A DNA stretch of 64,000 nt, taken from the NCBI GenBank assembly GCA_029258955.1, contig JAPDJT010000011.1, positions 1 to 64,000 on the forward strand. The letters are read 5' to 3'. This DNA comes from Thermoplasmatota archaeon. GTDB taxonomy: Archaea > Thermoplasmatota > E2 > UBA202 > JdFR-43. The notes under the pieces were generated by a model. It saw only the letters and a program-made list of their open reading frames with translations, did not search any database and was not told where the DNA came from. This document shows positions 7,292 to 16,115 of the stretch, in pieces. Position 1 is the first letter of the stretch. Each line of letters begins with the position of its first letter. The translations under genes and the position numbers were made by a program.

Positions 7292-10200
7292 CTAAAAGAA
7301 ATCGCTAAGCTTAGTGTGTTTTACTTTATCATTTTTGAATAAAGAATCTACAAATTTTTCAAATAAAATTAATCTTTGCTTTGTATAGTTTGATACATTG
7401 AATTTTTCTACCAATCTTTTAGCTGGTTCAAGGTATTTCCTTATGGATTTTTCATGCACCGTCAAAACCAAATTTCCACCGCATTTAACGCATTTTCCTT
7501 TTAAAGGCACTCTTCTATATTTTGTATTGCATTTAATACACCTAAATTGTTGTTTTGTAAAAGCTCTCAAATTGCCCAATAAATCTGGCAGAAAATGAGT
7601 TTGTATAACTCTGCTTGCAACATCTTCCTCATCTACAGCTCTTATTTTTATTGCTAAACCAAGTTGAGCCCTCAACTTATCTTCCATTTTATCTAATAGC
7701 TTATAAGCAGATGTTTTTGGTCCTTCTGTTATATTTGATGTGTCATGTGTAAAGCCAAAGCCGTTATATTCCTTTCCAGTTCCTATTCTATTAGCAACTA
7801 AATCCATTATGTTTTCAAGTTCTTTTGGATGCGGATATTCTAAGGTTTTCCTGTAAAATTCCAATGGATATCTTTCTAATAAATCAATATTTAATGCTTC
7901 TTTATCAATTTCTGTAGGAGAAATACGAGTTGCTATAACAAGTGGCAAATCCATTTTCCCTCCTCTTTTTTCTGGAATATATTCTTTGGAAAAGTTTATG
8001 AGAACATCCAATAAAAGCATTAATGCATCTTCATCTCCGTCGCAATTTCTTCTTTTTGCAGCATGGAAAAACGGATGAGCGCAACATACATTTGCATCAA
8101 CAAATCCTATTATTCTTCCTATTACGCCTGCAGATGTATGAGGGGATAGACCAACAACTAAATGACCAATTAAATCTTCTAATTTTTCTACTCTATAATA
8201 TGGCTCCATCCCATAGAATTTTACAAGCAAATCATCAATAAATTTTGCGACTCTCACAAAATACTTTCCACATTTCTTGGAAGGTATTACATCCTGTGGC
8301 TTAAGCTCACATATTTGGTCTTCTCTCTCCAGTTTATTTCCTTTATAGTCATATTCATACCCCAGTTGGCGGAGTTTCTCAACGCTTGTTCCAATTTCAT
8401 ATGGTTTAAAATGAGTTAGAGGCATATTTGTCATGTCAAATCTTACTGTTCCATCTTTGAAAACAAATATTTCATGCTTAGCCCTCAATATTCCTTTTTC
8501 AATTGCTTCTGGTGTCTTGCTTTGCGATGTTAGCCCAATAACTCCCTTTAATTTCTCCGGGACTGCAACATTTAGTTTCTTTTCTATTTTCTTTAACTCC
8601 TTCTCCAAATCTATCCTAAATGTTTTTGTTTTACCTGTAAAATGTGTATGTCCTCCACAATCACATTTTGATTTATATGTTATAGAGCCACACTTTTCGC
8701 ATTTCCTTTCCCCCATTTCAACCTCTATTTTCTTTGCTTCATTGAGTAATCTTTCTCTGCCACCTTCTATTCCAACAGGGAAAAGAAGATGCGGAGAAGC
8801 TCTCATTTTTCTTTCCGCTGCTTTCTCCGGCCTACCCATTCTTGCTCCTATTCTATGCAAAGCTTTTGGCATGATTTTTATTCCCGCCATTTCTTGCACT
8901 GCTTTTAATGGCTCTCCATTACTTTCTGCAACTTCAATAATTTCTTTGCCATTTAAATCAAATCCACAACATCTTAGCAAAACATATGCAAACTTTTCAA
9001 TGATATATTCCTCTCTTTCCTTATGCAAGACACCAAGCTTTAACAAAATCTCTTTTAACTTTTCATCTTTTTTAAGATAAAGCTTTCCATCATATCTTCC
9101 ATTTTTTATTGCTTGCCTTAAATAATTTAGTTCTTCTTCATTAATATCATGCCAGAAGAGAGTATATGAAGGGTGCAATGGTACATCATATTTCTTTGCT
9201 ATTTGAAAGGCAATTTCTCCATCAATATTTTTTAAATCTTCCAATCCAAATTCTTTCTTTACTTCTTCAACACTAACTTTCTCCTCCAGTTCTTGAATCC
9301 ACCATTCATAGCAATAGCTTGCTGGCGGTAAAATAGCATTATTTTCTGCAAATTCTCCAAATGGAATTAAAATTTCCCCTAAATCAACAATTTCAACAAC
9401 TTTGTTTCTTATCTTTTTAGCTTCCTCAACACTATTTATCTGCAAAAAATCTCCATTGTCAAGCAAAACCATTGGTCCTTCTATCGCATCGCAAGGGGTG
9501 GCAATTGTTCCTTTTCCTGGGCGCTCTGTTTTAAGTTGTGTCCCAATTGCTATAAAATCATCAAGTAAATACATTGTAGCTGGGTGTATAGCAAGAGCTG
9601 CCAATCCACATGTTCTTCCTCTTCCATATCTAAGTCTAAATCCTCCTTTCCTAGATGGATGACTTAAAACAGGACGCCCAGCTATTAAGTCTTTAACGTA
9701 TTTATCGGAAGGAGTGATTTCCTTTTCCTCTTCCTCTTCATAAACAAATTTCTTTAAAAAATCCCATCCTTCTAACTTTAAATTTTGAACATGCTTTAGC
9801 AATTTTGGAGCTTTTAAACAAAGTCCTTCTGCTATAACTAAGCATGCTCCCCCTCTTATTCTATTTGTTTTTACTCTAGGCAAATCTCTTTTACCCATAA
9901 CTTCTTTATCTTCAGTGGGCTCGCCATTTATACAAATGGGGCAGTTTCTTACTATTAACTCAATTTCTTCAGGAGATGGCAAATATTGCAAATGAGTAAC
10001 TCTATCATAGAGAGGAATCTCTTCTTTATACCTTTCAATTTCATCTTCAGTTGGCTTATATCTATCTATTCCAAGTTTTCTTCTAACAACATCTGCAATT
10101 AAGACACTCATTGCTTCTCCTGTTCCCCCTGCAGAGCGTATAGGGCCGGCAAAATATAAATCTACATATCTTGTTCCATCATCATTTTTTCCTATTTCTA

Positions 10201-10546
10201 CGCTTGAAATTCCTTCTATGGGGGCAACAAGGACACCCTCTGTTAATATAGCCAATCCTGTTCTTACAGCTTGTTCAATTATGCTAGCAAAGTTCCCTTC
10301 CATATTTTCTGCTATTTCAATGGCGATTTGCAAAGCAGTTTCTTCTCTTCCTTTTTCTTTTAAATATTTTCTTATTTTATTTGCAATTCCTTTTGGACCA
10401 ACTAATTCTTCAACCCTATCTGCCAAATCTTTTGCAAAAGAAATCTCCACTTCTTTTTTAGGATCATATCCTTTTTTTCTTGCTTTTAATGCAATTTCAT
10501 GAGCTTCCTTGACTTTCTCTTCTATTTCCTTAAAATAATTTTCCAC
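7292..10546 (-). CDS. polC: DNA polymerase D large subunit (DP2)
   Basis: 1084 residues; catalytic subunit of the archaeal replicative polymerase PolD. N-terminus matches DP2 (YFKEIEEKVKEAHEIALKAR; GPIRSAGGTGEAMSVL near 135). The catalytic region holds the invariant HPFFHAAKRRNCDGDEDA (about 830-850), with the metal-binding Asp/Glu in NCDGDED. Zinc-binding clusters occur at about 620-640 (CEKCGSITYKSKCDCGG) and 1010-1035 (CIKCNTKYRRVPLKGKCVKC). The extreme C-terminus TKLSDFF looks like a PCNA-binding PIP box with His in place of the usual Gln. No intein interrupts it. The small subunit DP1 is not in the window. Confidence 0.97.
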   Translation of the reverse strand: MENYFKEIEEKVKEAHEIALKARKKGYDPKKEVEISFAKDLADRVEELVGPKGIANKIRKYLKEKGREETALQIAIEIAENMEGNFASIIEQAVRTGLAILTEGVLVAPIEGISSVEIGKNDDGTRYVDLYFAGPIRSAGGTGEAMSVLIADVVRRKLGIDRYKPTEDEIERYKEEIPLYDRVTHLQYLPSPEEIELIVRNCPICINGEPTEDKEVMGKRDLPRVKTNRIRGGACLVIAEGLCLKAPKLLKHVQNLKLEGWDFLKKFVYEEEEEKEITPSDKYVKDLIAGRPVLSHPSRKGGFRLRYGRGRTCGLAALAIHPATMYLLDDFIAIGTQLKTERPGKGTIATPCDAIEGPMVLLDNGDFLQINSVEEAKKIRNKVVEIVDLGEILIPFGEFAENNAILPPASYCYEWWIQELEEKVSVEEVKKEFGLEDLKNIDGEIAFQIAKKYDVPLHPSYTLFWHDINEEELNYLRQAIKNGRYDGKLYLKKDEKLKEILLKLGVLHKEREEYIIEKFAYVLLRCCGFDLNGKEIIEVAESNGEPLKAVQEMAGIKIMPKALHRIGARMGRPEKAAERKMRASPHLLFPVGIEGGRERLLNEAKKIEVEMGERKCEKCGSITYKSKCDCGGHTHFTGKTKTFRIDLEKELKKIEKKLNVAVPEKLKGVIGLTSQSKTPEAIEKGILRAKHEIFVFKDGTVRFDMTNMPLTHFKPYEIGTSVEKLRQLGYEYDYKGNKLEREDQICELKPQDVIPSKKCGKYFVRVAKFIDDLLVKFYGMEPYYRVEKLEDLIGHLVVGLSPHTSAGVIGRIIGFVDANVCCAHPFFHAAKRRNCDGDEDALMLLLDVLINFSKEYIPEKRGGKMDLPLVIATRISPTEIDKEALNIDLLERYPLEFYRKTLEYPHPKELENIMDLVANRIGTGKEYNGFGFTHDTSNITEGPKTSAYKLLDKMEDKLRAQLGLAIKIRAVDEEDVASRVIQTHFLPDLLGNLRAFTKQQFRCIKCNTKYRRVPLKGKCVKCGGNLVLTVHEKSIRKYLEPAKRLVEKFNVSNYTKQRLILFEKFVDSLFKNDKVKHTKLSDFF

Positions 10547-10649
10547 AACTCAATATTTGCTGGCTAATATAAACCTATTGAAAATGATTTTGTCTAGCAT
10601 GCTTTATATTAAAAGAGGATGGAAACAGATCTATCATCCCACACTTTTC

Positions 10650-10814
10650 TTACTTATTCAATCTCCTAAGGTGATTTATAACGGTTAAAATAAAAAGAGT
10701 AATCATCAATAAAACAAACCAATCAGGAATATCCATTGATATTGCTTTAAAAATTCCCAAAATCCCCACAATTATATACACAATAATCGCGATTATCAAT
10801 ATCTTTTTACTCAT
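10650..10814 (-). CDS. Small two-pass membrane protein
   Basis: 54 residues starting at MSKKILII, chosen because GGTGAAAAG lies directly before this ATG (10814); the frame extends to 10850 without a better start. Two hydrophobic helices (about 4-22 and 30-48) are separated by a short polar DIPDW turn, and the protein ends RRLNK. No family is recognised. It lies between the PolD gene and a dispersed palindrome. Confidence 0.5.
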   Translation of the reverse strand: MSKKILIIAIIVYIIVGILGIFKAISMDIPDWFVLLMITLFILTVINHLRRLNK

Positions 10815-10898
10815 CTTTTCACCACACAAGTTGAGTGTAAAGGAAGACAAATTCTTTCATTGAATAATATATCTGGAAGATTTTTAATTTTTAGTGTA

Positions 10899-10978
10899 TT
10901 AGAATGAAAAGAATAGTTGCCATTGGCTATTATCATCTGGAGGAATATGTCATAACAACAATCTATTTCATTTCTATT
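10899..10978. repeat. Dispersed palindromic element, copy 3
   Basis: Reads AGAATGAAAAGAATAGTTGC, CATTGGCTATTAT, then CTGGAGGAATATGTCATAAC and AACAATCTATTTCATTTC. It matches the left arm, loop and right arm of the family. It separates the small membrane protein from the hemerythrin gene. Confidence 0.7.
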
Positions 10979-11026
10979 CGAAAATATAATTTTCCTTTGT
11001 TTGCATACCCAAAAGCACAATCTTTT

Positions 11027-11045
11027 TATATTACGGCGTAATATA
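11027..11045. promoter_or_regulatory. 19-bp palindromic operator candidate
   Basis: TATATTACG and CGTAATATA flank a single central G. It ends 5 nt before the ATG at 11051 and overlaps the downstream edge of the TATA region (TTTTTATA) and the expected start site, so a bound dimer would block transcription. It controls the hemerythrin and permease pair; the regulator is unknown. Confidence 0.55.
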
Positions 11046-11050
11046 CCTCC

Positions 11051-12175
11051 ATGGAAATGCTAGGCGATAAGAAAGGAATGCTTAAAAATTTGATTTTGCA
11101 ATTGCATAAAGGAGCAAAACTCGAAGAAGTAAGGGAAAAAGCAAAAGAAATTTTAAAGGGACTAAGTGCAAAGGAAATTGCTGAAGTAGAGCAGGAGCTT
11201 ATCAAAGAAGGCATACCAAGAGAAGAAATTATGAAGTTGTGTGACATTCATATGGAAGTTTTTAAAGAAGCGTTGGAAGAAAAATTTTCTTTGCCAGAAT
11301 GGCATCCTATCTATACTCTATTGAAAGAGCATGATATGCTTCTTTCATATGCAAAAAATTTGGAAGGAAAAAGCTTAGATGAAATAGAAAAACATTTTAA
11401 GGAAGCAGAAAAGCACTACTTAAGAGAAGAAAATGTCTTATTTCCATATTTAGAAAAGCATGGTATAGAAGAACCCCCAGCCATTATGTGGGCGGAGCAT
11501 GATGGAATAAGGCAGATAAAAAAGGAGATTATTAATGCTTTAAAAGAAGGAAATGAAAATGAATTTAAGGAAAAAGCAAAAATGCTTTATGAATTGCTTT
11601 CAAAACACTATAATAAAGAAAATAAAGTTTTATTTCCAACCGCATTGAAAGTAATAAGTAATGAAGAATGGATGAAGGTAAGAGAAGAATTTGATGAAAT
11701 AGGATATTGTTGTTTTATCCCTCCAGAAATGCCAAAAATGGAAGCTGAAGAAAAAGAAATAAAAGAAGAGGGAAAAATTGTATTGCCTACAGGAAGCTTT
11801 ACAAAGGAAGAGCTGGAGGCGGTGCTAAATTCTTTGCCCATCGATATAACTTTTGTTGATAAAAATGATGAAGTTAGATATTTCAATGAAACAAAAGACA
11901 GAATTTTTGTAAGAACAAAGGCTATTATAGGGAGAAAGGTTCAGCAATGTCATCCTCAAAAGAGCATACATATTGTTAACAAAATTTTGGAAGAATTTAA
12001 GAAAGGCAATAGAGATAAAGCAGAATTCTGGATTGATATGAACGGAAGAAAAATTTACATTAGATATTTTGCAGTAAGAAAGAATGGCAAATATTTAGGC
12101 ACAATAGAAGTTACCCAAGACATTACAGAAATAAAGAAAATAGAAGGTGAAAAAAGACTGTTAGATTGGAAATGA
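11051..12175 (+). CDS. DUF438-hemerythrin-PAS protein
   Basis: 374 residues. Residues about 10-75 match DUF438 (LILQLHKGAKLEEVREKAKEIL). About 80-210 is a hemerythrin HHE domain with the expected His/Glu ligands: WHPIYTLLKEHDML, HYLREENVLFPYLEKHG, WAEHDGIRQ, HYNKENKVLFP. About 235-360 is a PAS domain (LNSLPIDITFVDKNDEVRYF, ending TIEVTQDIT). Such proteins sense or bind O2, NO or metal through a di-iron site and pass the signal through PAS; the exact role is not established. It overlaps the permease by 4 nt. The palindrome before the start suggests regulated expression. Confidence 0.9.
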   Translation: MEMLGDKKGMLKNLILQLHKGAKLEEVREKAKEILKGLSAKEIAEVEQELIKEGIPREEIMKLCDIHMEVFKEALEEKFSLPEWHPIYTLLKEHDMLLSYAKNLEGKSLDEIEKHFKEAEKHYLREENVLFPYLEKHGIEEPPAIMWAEHDGIRQIKKEIINALKEGNENEFKEKAKMLYELLSKHYNKENKVLFPTALKVISNEEWMKVREEFDEIGYCCFIPPEMPKMEAEEKEIKEEGKIVLPTGSFTKEELEAVLNSLPIDITFVDKNDEVRYFNETKDRIFVRTKAIIGRKVQQCHPQKSIHIVNKILEEFKKGNRDKAEFWIDMNGRKIYIRYFAVRKNGKYLGTIEVTQDITEIKKIEGEKRLLDWK

Positions 12176-13317
12176 TAGAATTTGTTAAAAACATTGTATA
12201 CAATATTACAGAGCTATGGAAAGATATTGCTTTCTATTTACTTATAGGAATGTTTATAGCTGGTATTATTCACATTTATCTTGGACAAAAATTCATTATA
12301 AAACATTTGGGCAAAGGAAAATCAAGCATAATAAAAGCAAGCATATTTGGTGTACCTCTACCAGTTTGCTCTTGCGGAGTTATTCCAATAGCATCTTCTC
12401 TTAAAGAAGATGGAGCAAGCAAAAGCGCCACCCTCTCCTTTATGGTTTCTACGCCTACAACAGGAGTAGACTCTATTTTTGCCACATACTCTTTACTTGG
12501 ACCAATTTTTGCAATTTTCCGCCCTGTCTTTGCTTTATTTGCTGGGATTGTTGTTGGGATAGCAAGCTATTTATTTGATAGAGAAGAAGGAAAAGCGAAG
12601 CATGTGCATGAGAAGAAGGAAAAGAAGAGTTTCGGAGATGCATTAAAATATGCTTTTGGAGAACTACCTGCAGATATTGGAAAATGGCTAATCATAGGTA
12701 TTGTAGCAGGAGGAATCATTGCTTCCATACCTTATAATTTCGATTTCATTTATCCATATGATTTTTTGGTGGCATTACTCATTTCGTTGCCATTGTATGT
12801 ATGTGCAACTGGCTCTATACCAATAGCTGCAGCCCTCCTTCAAAAAGGATTTTCTCCTGGAGCAGCATTAGTGTTTTTAATAGCAGGTCCAGCGACAAAT
12901 ACAATTACTCTAACATTTGTAAGATATAAGCTTGGGAGAAAGAGCTTTTACATATATTTGGCTACAATAGCCTCTCTTTCCTTACTTGCAGGAATAATTT
13001 TTAATTTTATTTGGAGTGAATTTAGTTTATCAACAGGTCATCCATATGTTATACCTGATTGGTTGAAAATTGTTTCAGCTATAATTTTAGCAATATTAAT
13101 TGCAAAAGTTTATATCAAAAAAGAAAAAGAATATCCATATAAAATATATGTTCCAGATATGAGTTGCAGTCATTGTAAAACAAAAATTGGTAAGGAATTG
13201 GAGAAAGCGGAAGTAACTTATTCTATTTCTTTAGATAAAAAAATTGTGAGCGTAACAGATGTAGAAAAAGCTTTAAATGCCATTAAAAAAGCAGGATATG
13301 AGGGGATAAAGAAATAA
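12172..13317 (+). CDS. UPF0718/ArsP-type permease with C-terminal heavy-metal-associated domain
   Basis: 381 residues from ATG 12172, which overlaps the previous stop as ATGA; a TTG six bases earlier is also possible. The DUF318 permease core has duplicated halves: VPLPVCSCGVIPIASSL (about 60-76) with STPTTGVDS, and later ATGSIPIAAALLQKG with AGPATN. About eight membrane helices are predicted. The C-terminal about 70 residues form an HMA domain with the metal-binding MSCSHCKTKIG motif. Relatives export methylated or inorganic arsenic, or other soft metals. The fused metal-binding domain supports a metal or metalloid cargo, but the specific ion is not visible. Confidence 0.9.
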   Translation: MIEFVKNIVYNITELWKDIAFYLLIGMFIAGIIHIYLGQKFIIKHLGKGKSSIIKASIFGVPLPVCSCGVIPIASSLKEDGASKSATLSFMVSTPTTGVDSIFATYSLLGPIFAIFRPVFALFAGIVVGIASYLFDREEGKAKHVHEKKEKKSFGDALKYAFGELPADIGKWLIIGIVAGGIIASIPYNFDFIYPYDFLVALLISLPLYVCATGSIPIAAALLQKGFSPGAALVFLIAGPATNTITLTFVRYKLGRKSFYIYLATIASLSLLAGIIFNFIWSEFSLSTGHPYVIPDWLKIVSAIILAILIAKVYIKKEKEYPYKIYVPDMSCSHCKTKIGKELEKAEVTYSISLDKKIVSVTDVEKALNAIKKAGYEGIKK

Positions 13318-13330
13318 TTTTAGGAGTTTG

Positions 13331-13412
13331 TGAATAAATGAAAGAAAAGCTTGTCATTAGCAATAATTTATTTTCGACACCTTTTATACTGTTGCATAGA
13401 ATTTCATCATTC
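13331..13412. repeat. Dispersed palindromic element, copy 4 (degenerate right half)
   Basis: Left half TGAATAAATGAAAGAAAAGC then TTGTCATTAGCAATAAT matches the family well. The right half is weak (GTTGCATAGAATTTCATCAT). It lies between the convergent permease and secreted glutaminase-like genes. Confidence 0.55.
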
Positions 13413-13479
13413 CTCTACTTTGGGTAGGATTATACCATATGATAAAACATATGGGATATTCATTCCAAAAAGATAACCG

Positions 13480-14571
13480 CTATTCTATTGGTGGAAGCTC
13501 TTTTTCATTTATCCCAGCAACCCATGCTACGCATCTCCTAACAATCCACCAATTATAGCTTGATGGTAAAAACTTTCTATCTCTCCATCTAAATAAGCCA
13601 AGGCCAAATAAATGATTAAATTTATTATCTACTTCATAAATTTCTCCTCCCTTCCATACAGGATGCTCTGGATGATGCCCAAAAATTATTACCCTTCCCT
13701 TACCATATTTACATGCTACTCCTGCTGGTTTTCCTGCTAAATGGGTTTCTATAAGCCTATTTTCCATATCCCAAAAATCAAAAGGCTCTTTTGGATGGAG
13801 AGAAAATCTCCAAGCATGAATGGATGTACTTTTATTTCCATTTTTACCAGATATATTTTCATCTGGAAACCATGCCAAAATGCTTACGTTACCAACTGGA
13901 ATCAATGCGGGACCAGCAACCCATCTCATCAGCCTTTTATTACTTTCATACCCCTTAAAAATTGGATGGCTATTATTTATTTTGCAATACTGACAAATTC
14001 CAGTTCCATTTATGGATAAATTATACCAAACATAAGCAGAGAAACCAATCCTATAGGGGTTTTTCCATATTAAGGAGCAAGCAAATGGGTCCGCCATGTC
14101 TTGATAGGAATATACAGGAACTATGCCAATGGCTGCTTTATTCATAAACCATTCCCACATTGTCCAGTGCTTCCATCCTCTTTGGCTAGGCGGAAGCAAA
14201 CCCAAAGATGCAATGTTTGCTCCACCACATACTCCAAAATACCCACCTCCATTAGCAACAAAACTGCGCAATTCCTTTTTCCATAATGACAAATTTTTGT
14301 TTATTCTCCAAAATTCTTTTCCTATTCCAGGAATAACTACAACATCATATTTCTTAAGTTTTCCAGCAATAATTTCAAAATCTGTAATCCAATCTGCCAC
14401 AAATCTATATGTTTTGTTATAGTGCCATTTATAGCCATCTAGAATTTCCATCATTTCTGGAGGAGAAGTAAATGATGGAATTGCTGAATCAAGAATAGCA
14501 ATTTTTATGACAACTTCCTGAGAAGGAAAACAAGTTGATATTGCTACAATTAGAAATAACATCCATTTCAT
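13480..14571 (-). CDS. Secreted glutamine-amidotransferase-like (BPL_N type) protein
   Basis: 363 residues from the ATG at 14571, which gives a clean signal peptide (MKWMLFLIVAISTCFP); a longer frame to 14625 would bury it. The domain at about 20-150 has a ThuA/BPL_N-like class I glutaminase fold: AILDSAIPSFTSP, YDVVVIPGIGK, and the nucleophile elbow GGGYFGVCGGANIAS with its Cys at the turn. A later half has GVACKYGKGRVIIFGHHPEHP, the His-containing strand of the same fold. Proteins of this class may act on sugars or peptides outside the cell; the substrate is unknown. It is divergent from the radical SAM gene. Confidence 0.75.
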   Translation of the reverse strand: MKWMLFLIVAISTCFPSQEVVIKIAILDSAIPSFTSPPEMMEILDGYKWHYNKTYRFVADWITDFEIIAGKLKKYDVVVIPGIGKEFWRINKNLSLWKKELRSFVANGGGYFGVCGGANIASLGLLPPSQRGWKHWTMWEWFMNKAAIGIVPVYSYQDMADPFACSLIWKNPYRIGFSAYVWYNLSINGTGICQYCKINNSHPIFKGYESNKRLMRWVAGPALIPVGNVSILAWFPDENISGKNGNKSTSIHAWRFSLHPKEPFDFWDMENRLIETHLAGKPAGVACKYGKGRVIIFGHHPEHPVWKGGEIYEVDNKFNHLFGLGLFRWRDRKFLPSSYNWWIVRRCVAWVAGINEKELPPIE

Positions 14572-14636
14572 GAATGTAAATTCATAAGCATTAAAAATAT
14601 TTTGGGAAAACTTTATAAATAACATTCATATTATTA

Positions 14637-14655
14637 ACGTTCATTATTTGAACGT
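14637..14655. promoter_or_regulatory. Inverted repeat between divergent genes
   Basis: ACGTTCA and TGAACGT are perfect 7-bp arms around TTATT. The repeat sits 16 nt before the radical SAM start, just ahead of its strong AAGGAGG site, and about 65 nt before the divergent secreted gene. It is a candidate operator for one or both. Confidence 0.45.
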
Positions 14656-14671
14656 CCATAAGGAGGATGTT

Positions 14672-16009
14672 ATGAAAATACTACTTGTAATGCCAGCTAT
14701 AAAGCCCAATGCATCTCTTTATGAAAAAATATTACTAAAGCTTACAATGTGGTCTTCTATTACTTTACAACAATTATCTGCATTAACAGATGATAAGCAT
14801 GAAGTAAAAATTATAGATGAAAATTATGAAAAGATAAGATATGATGGAAACTATGATCTGGTAGCTATTTCCACCTTCACTTCTACAGCTTTTCGTGCAT
14901 ATGAAATTGCAGATAGATTTAGGGGAAAGGGCATAAAGGTTGTGCTTGGGGGATATCATCCAACAGCTTTGCCGGGGGAAGCAAAGCAGCATGCAGATGC
15001 TGTTGTCATAGGAGAAGCAGAAGGAGTTTGGCAGGCTTTATTGGAAGATGCTGAAAAAGATAATTTAAAGCCATTTTATGTGAGCAATCCAGTTAGTGGC
15101 GAGGAAATTATATCGCCTGTAGAAAACAAATATTTCTCCGTCGTTAAAGGAGTGGAGGCTACAAGAGGATGCATCCATAAATGCAATTTTTGCGCAATTT
15201 CAAATTCTTTAATAGGTTGTAAGTTTAGGAAAAAACCAATTGAAAGAGTAATAAAGGAGATAGAAGATTTGAAATGCAAGAGCTTTGTTTTTTATGATTC
15301 TTCATTGACCATCGATGTAAAATATACTAAAGAACTGTTTAAGAGATTAAAAGAACTCAATAAAAATTTTGCATGTTTTGGAAATGCAAATGTTTTGGCA
15401 AGAGATGAAGAATTGTTGAAATTAGCTTATGATGCAGGTTGTGTTGCTTGGGCTGTGGGATTTGAAAGCGTTTTGCAAGGTACATTGAATAGTATAGGAA
15501 AAAGAAATAGAGTAGATGACTATGAAAAGGTAGTTAAAAAAGTAAATGAGTATGGAATGGCATTAATTGCTTCTTTTGTTTTTGGTTTTGATAACGATAC
15601 AGAAAATGTATTTAATGAAACTCTTGCTGCTATTCATAAATGGAATGTAGATTCAATAGGTGTCAATATACTTACTCCCTTTCCAGGAACACCGTTGTTT
15701 AGACAACTTGATAATGAAGACAGAATTTTAACAAAAAACTGGAGTAAATATGATTTATATCATGTTGTTCATTTGCCAAAAAGAATGACACCAGAAAAGC
15801 TATACAATGGAGTAAAAATGTTGGCTGAAAATTTCTTTTCATTTTCGAACATACTTAAAAAAATCTTTGGGAAGAAATTTGATTTTATAACCAGAGCATC
15901 CCTATCATATCATTTATTTACTTCTAGGGCTGTATATAAAGCAGTTTTTAAAGAAAAAGAAGAAATTGTGAGTAAAGAAAATCTTTGTAAAGCCATCATA
16001 AGAATTTAA
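14672..16009 (+). CDS. B12-binding radical SAM protein
   Basis: 445 residues from ATG 14672, fixed by the AAGGAGG site 5 nt upstream. Residues about 1-140 form a cobalamin-binding Rossmann domain (KILLVMPAIKPN; YDLVAISTFTSTA; VVLGGYHPTALPGEA; VVIGEAEGVW). Residues about 160-360 are the radical SAM barrel with the cluster motif CIHKCNFC in VEATRGCIHKC. The rest (WAVGFESV; GFDNDTENVF; NILTPFPGTPL) follows the usual pattern of the BchE/methyltransferase-like class. These enzymes methylate or rearrange unactivated carbons. The substrate is not visible. The gene is monocistronic and divergent from a secreted protein. Confidence 0.88.
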   Translation: MKILLVMPAIKPNASLYEKILLKLTMWSSITLQQLSALTDDKHEVKIIDENYEKIRYDGNYDLVAISTFTSTAFRAYEIADRFRGKGIKVVLGGYHPTALPGEAKQHADAVVIGEAEGVWQALLEDAEKDNLKPFYVSNPVSGEEIISPVENKYFSVVKGVEATRGCIHKCNFCAISNSLIGCKFRKKPIERVIKEIEDLKCKSFVFYDSSLTIDVKYTKELFKRLKELNKNFACFGNANVLARDEELLKLAYDAGCVAWAVGFESVLQGTLNSIGKRNRVDDYEKVVKKVNEYGMALIASFVFGFDNDTENVFNETLAAIHKWNVDSIGVNILTPFPGTPLFRQLDNEDRILTKNWSKYDLYHVVHLPKRMTPEKLYNGVKMLAENFFSFSNILKKIFGKKFDFITRASLSYHLFTSRAVYKAVFKEKEEIVSKENLCKAIIRI

Positions 16010-16023
16010 GGAAAATAAGTTTA

Positions 16024-16093
16024 ATCAATAAATGAAAAAGCTTAGGTTATGGTTGCATTGGAAGAACTACTATAGCAACAACTCTTTTCATTA
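16024..16093. repeat. Dispersed palindromic element, copy 5
   Basis: Reads TCAATAAATGAAAAAGCTTA, GGTTGCATTGGAAGAACTAC, then TATAGCAACAACTCTTTTCA. The loop and right arm are well conserved; the left arm is shortened by about 8 nt. It lies between convergent genes. Confidence 0.65.
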
Positions 16094-16115
16094 TTTTTCA
16101 TTATATTTTTGTCTG

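Noticed and set aside
8433-9080. 215-codon forward frame opposite the PolD large subunit
   Set aside because: It lies wholly antisense to a well-conserved gene and its translation (Ser/Phe/Leu-rich) matches no family; it arises from the codon bias of the real gene.
10811-11020. 69-codon minus-strand frame
   Set aside because: It covers a dispersed palindromic element and lacks any recognisable protein.
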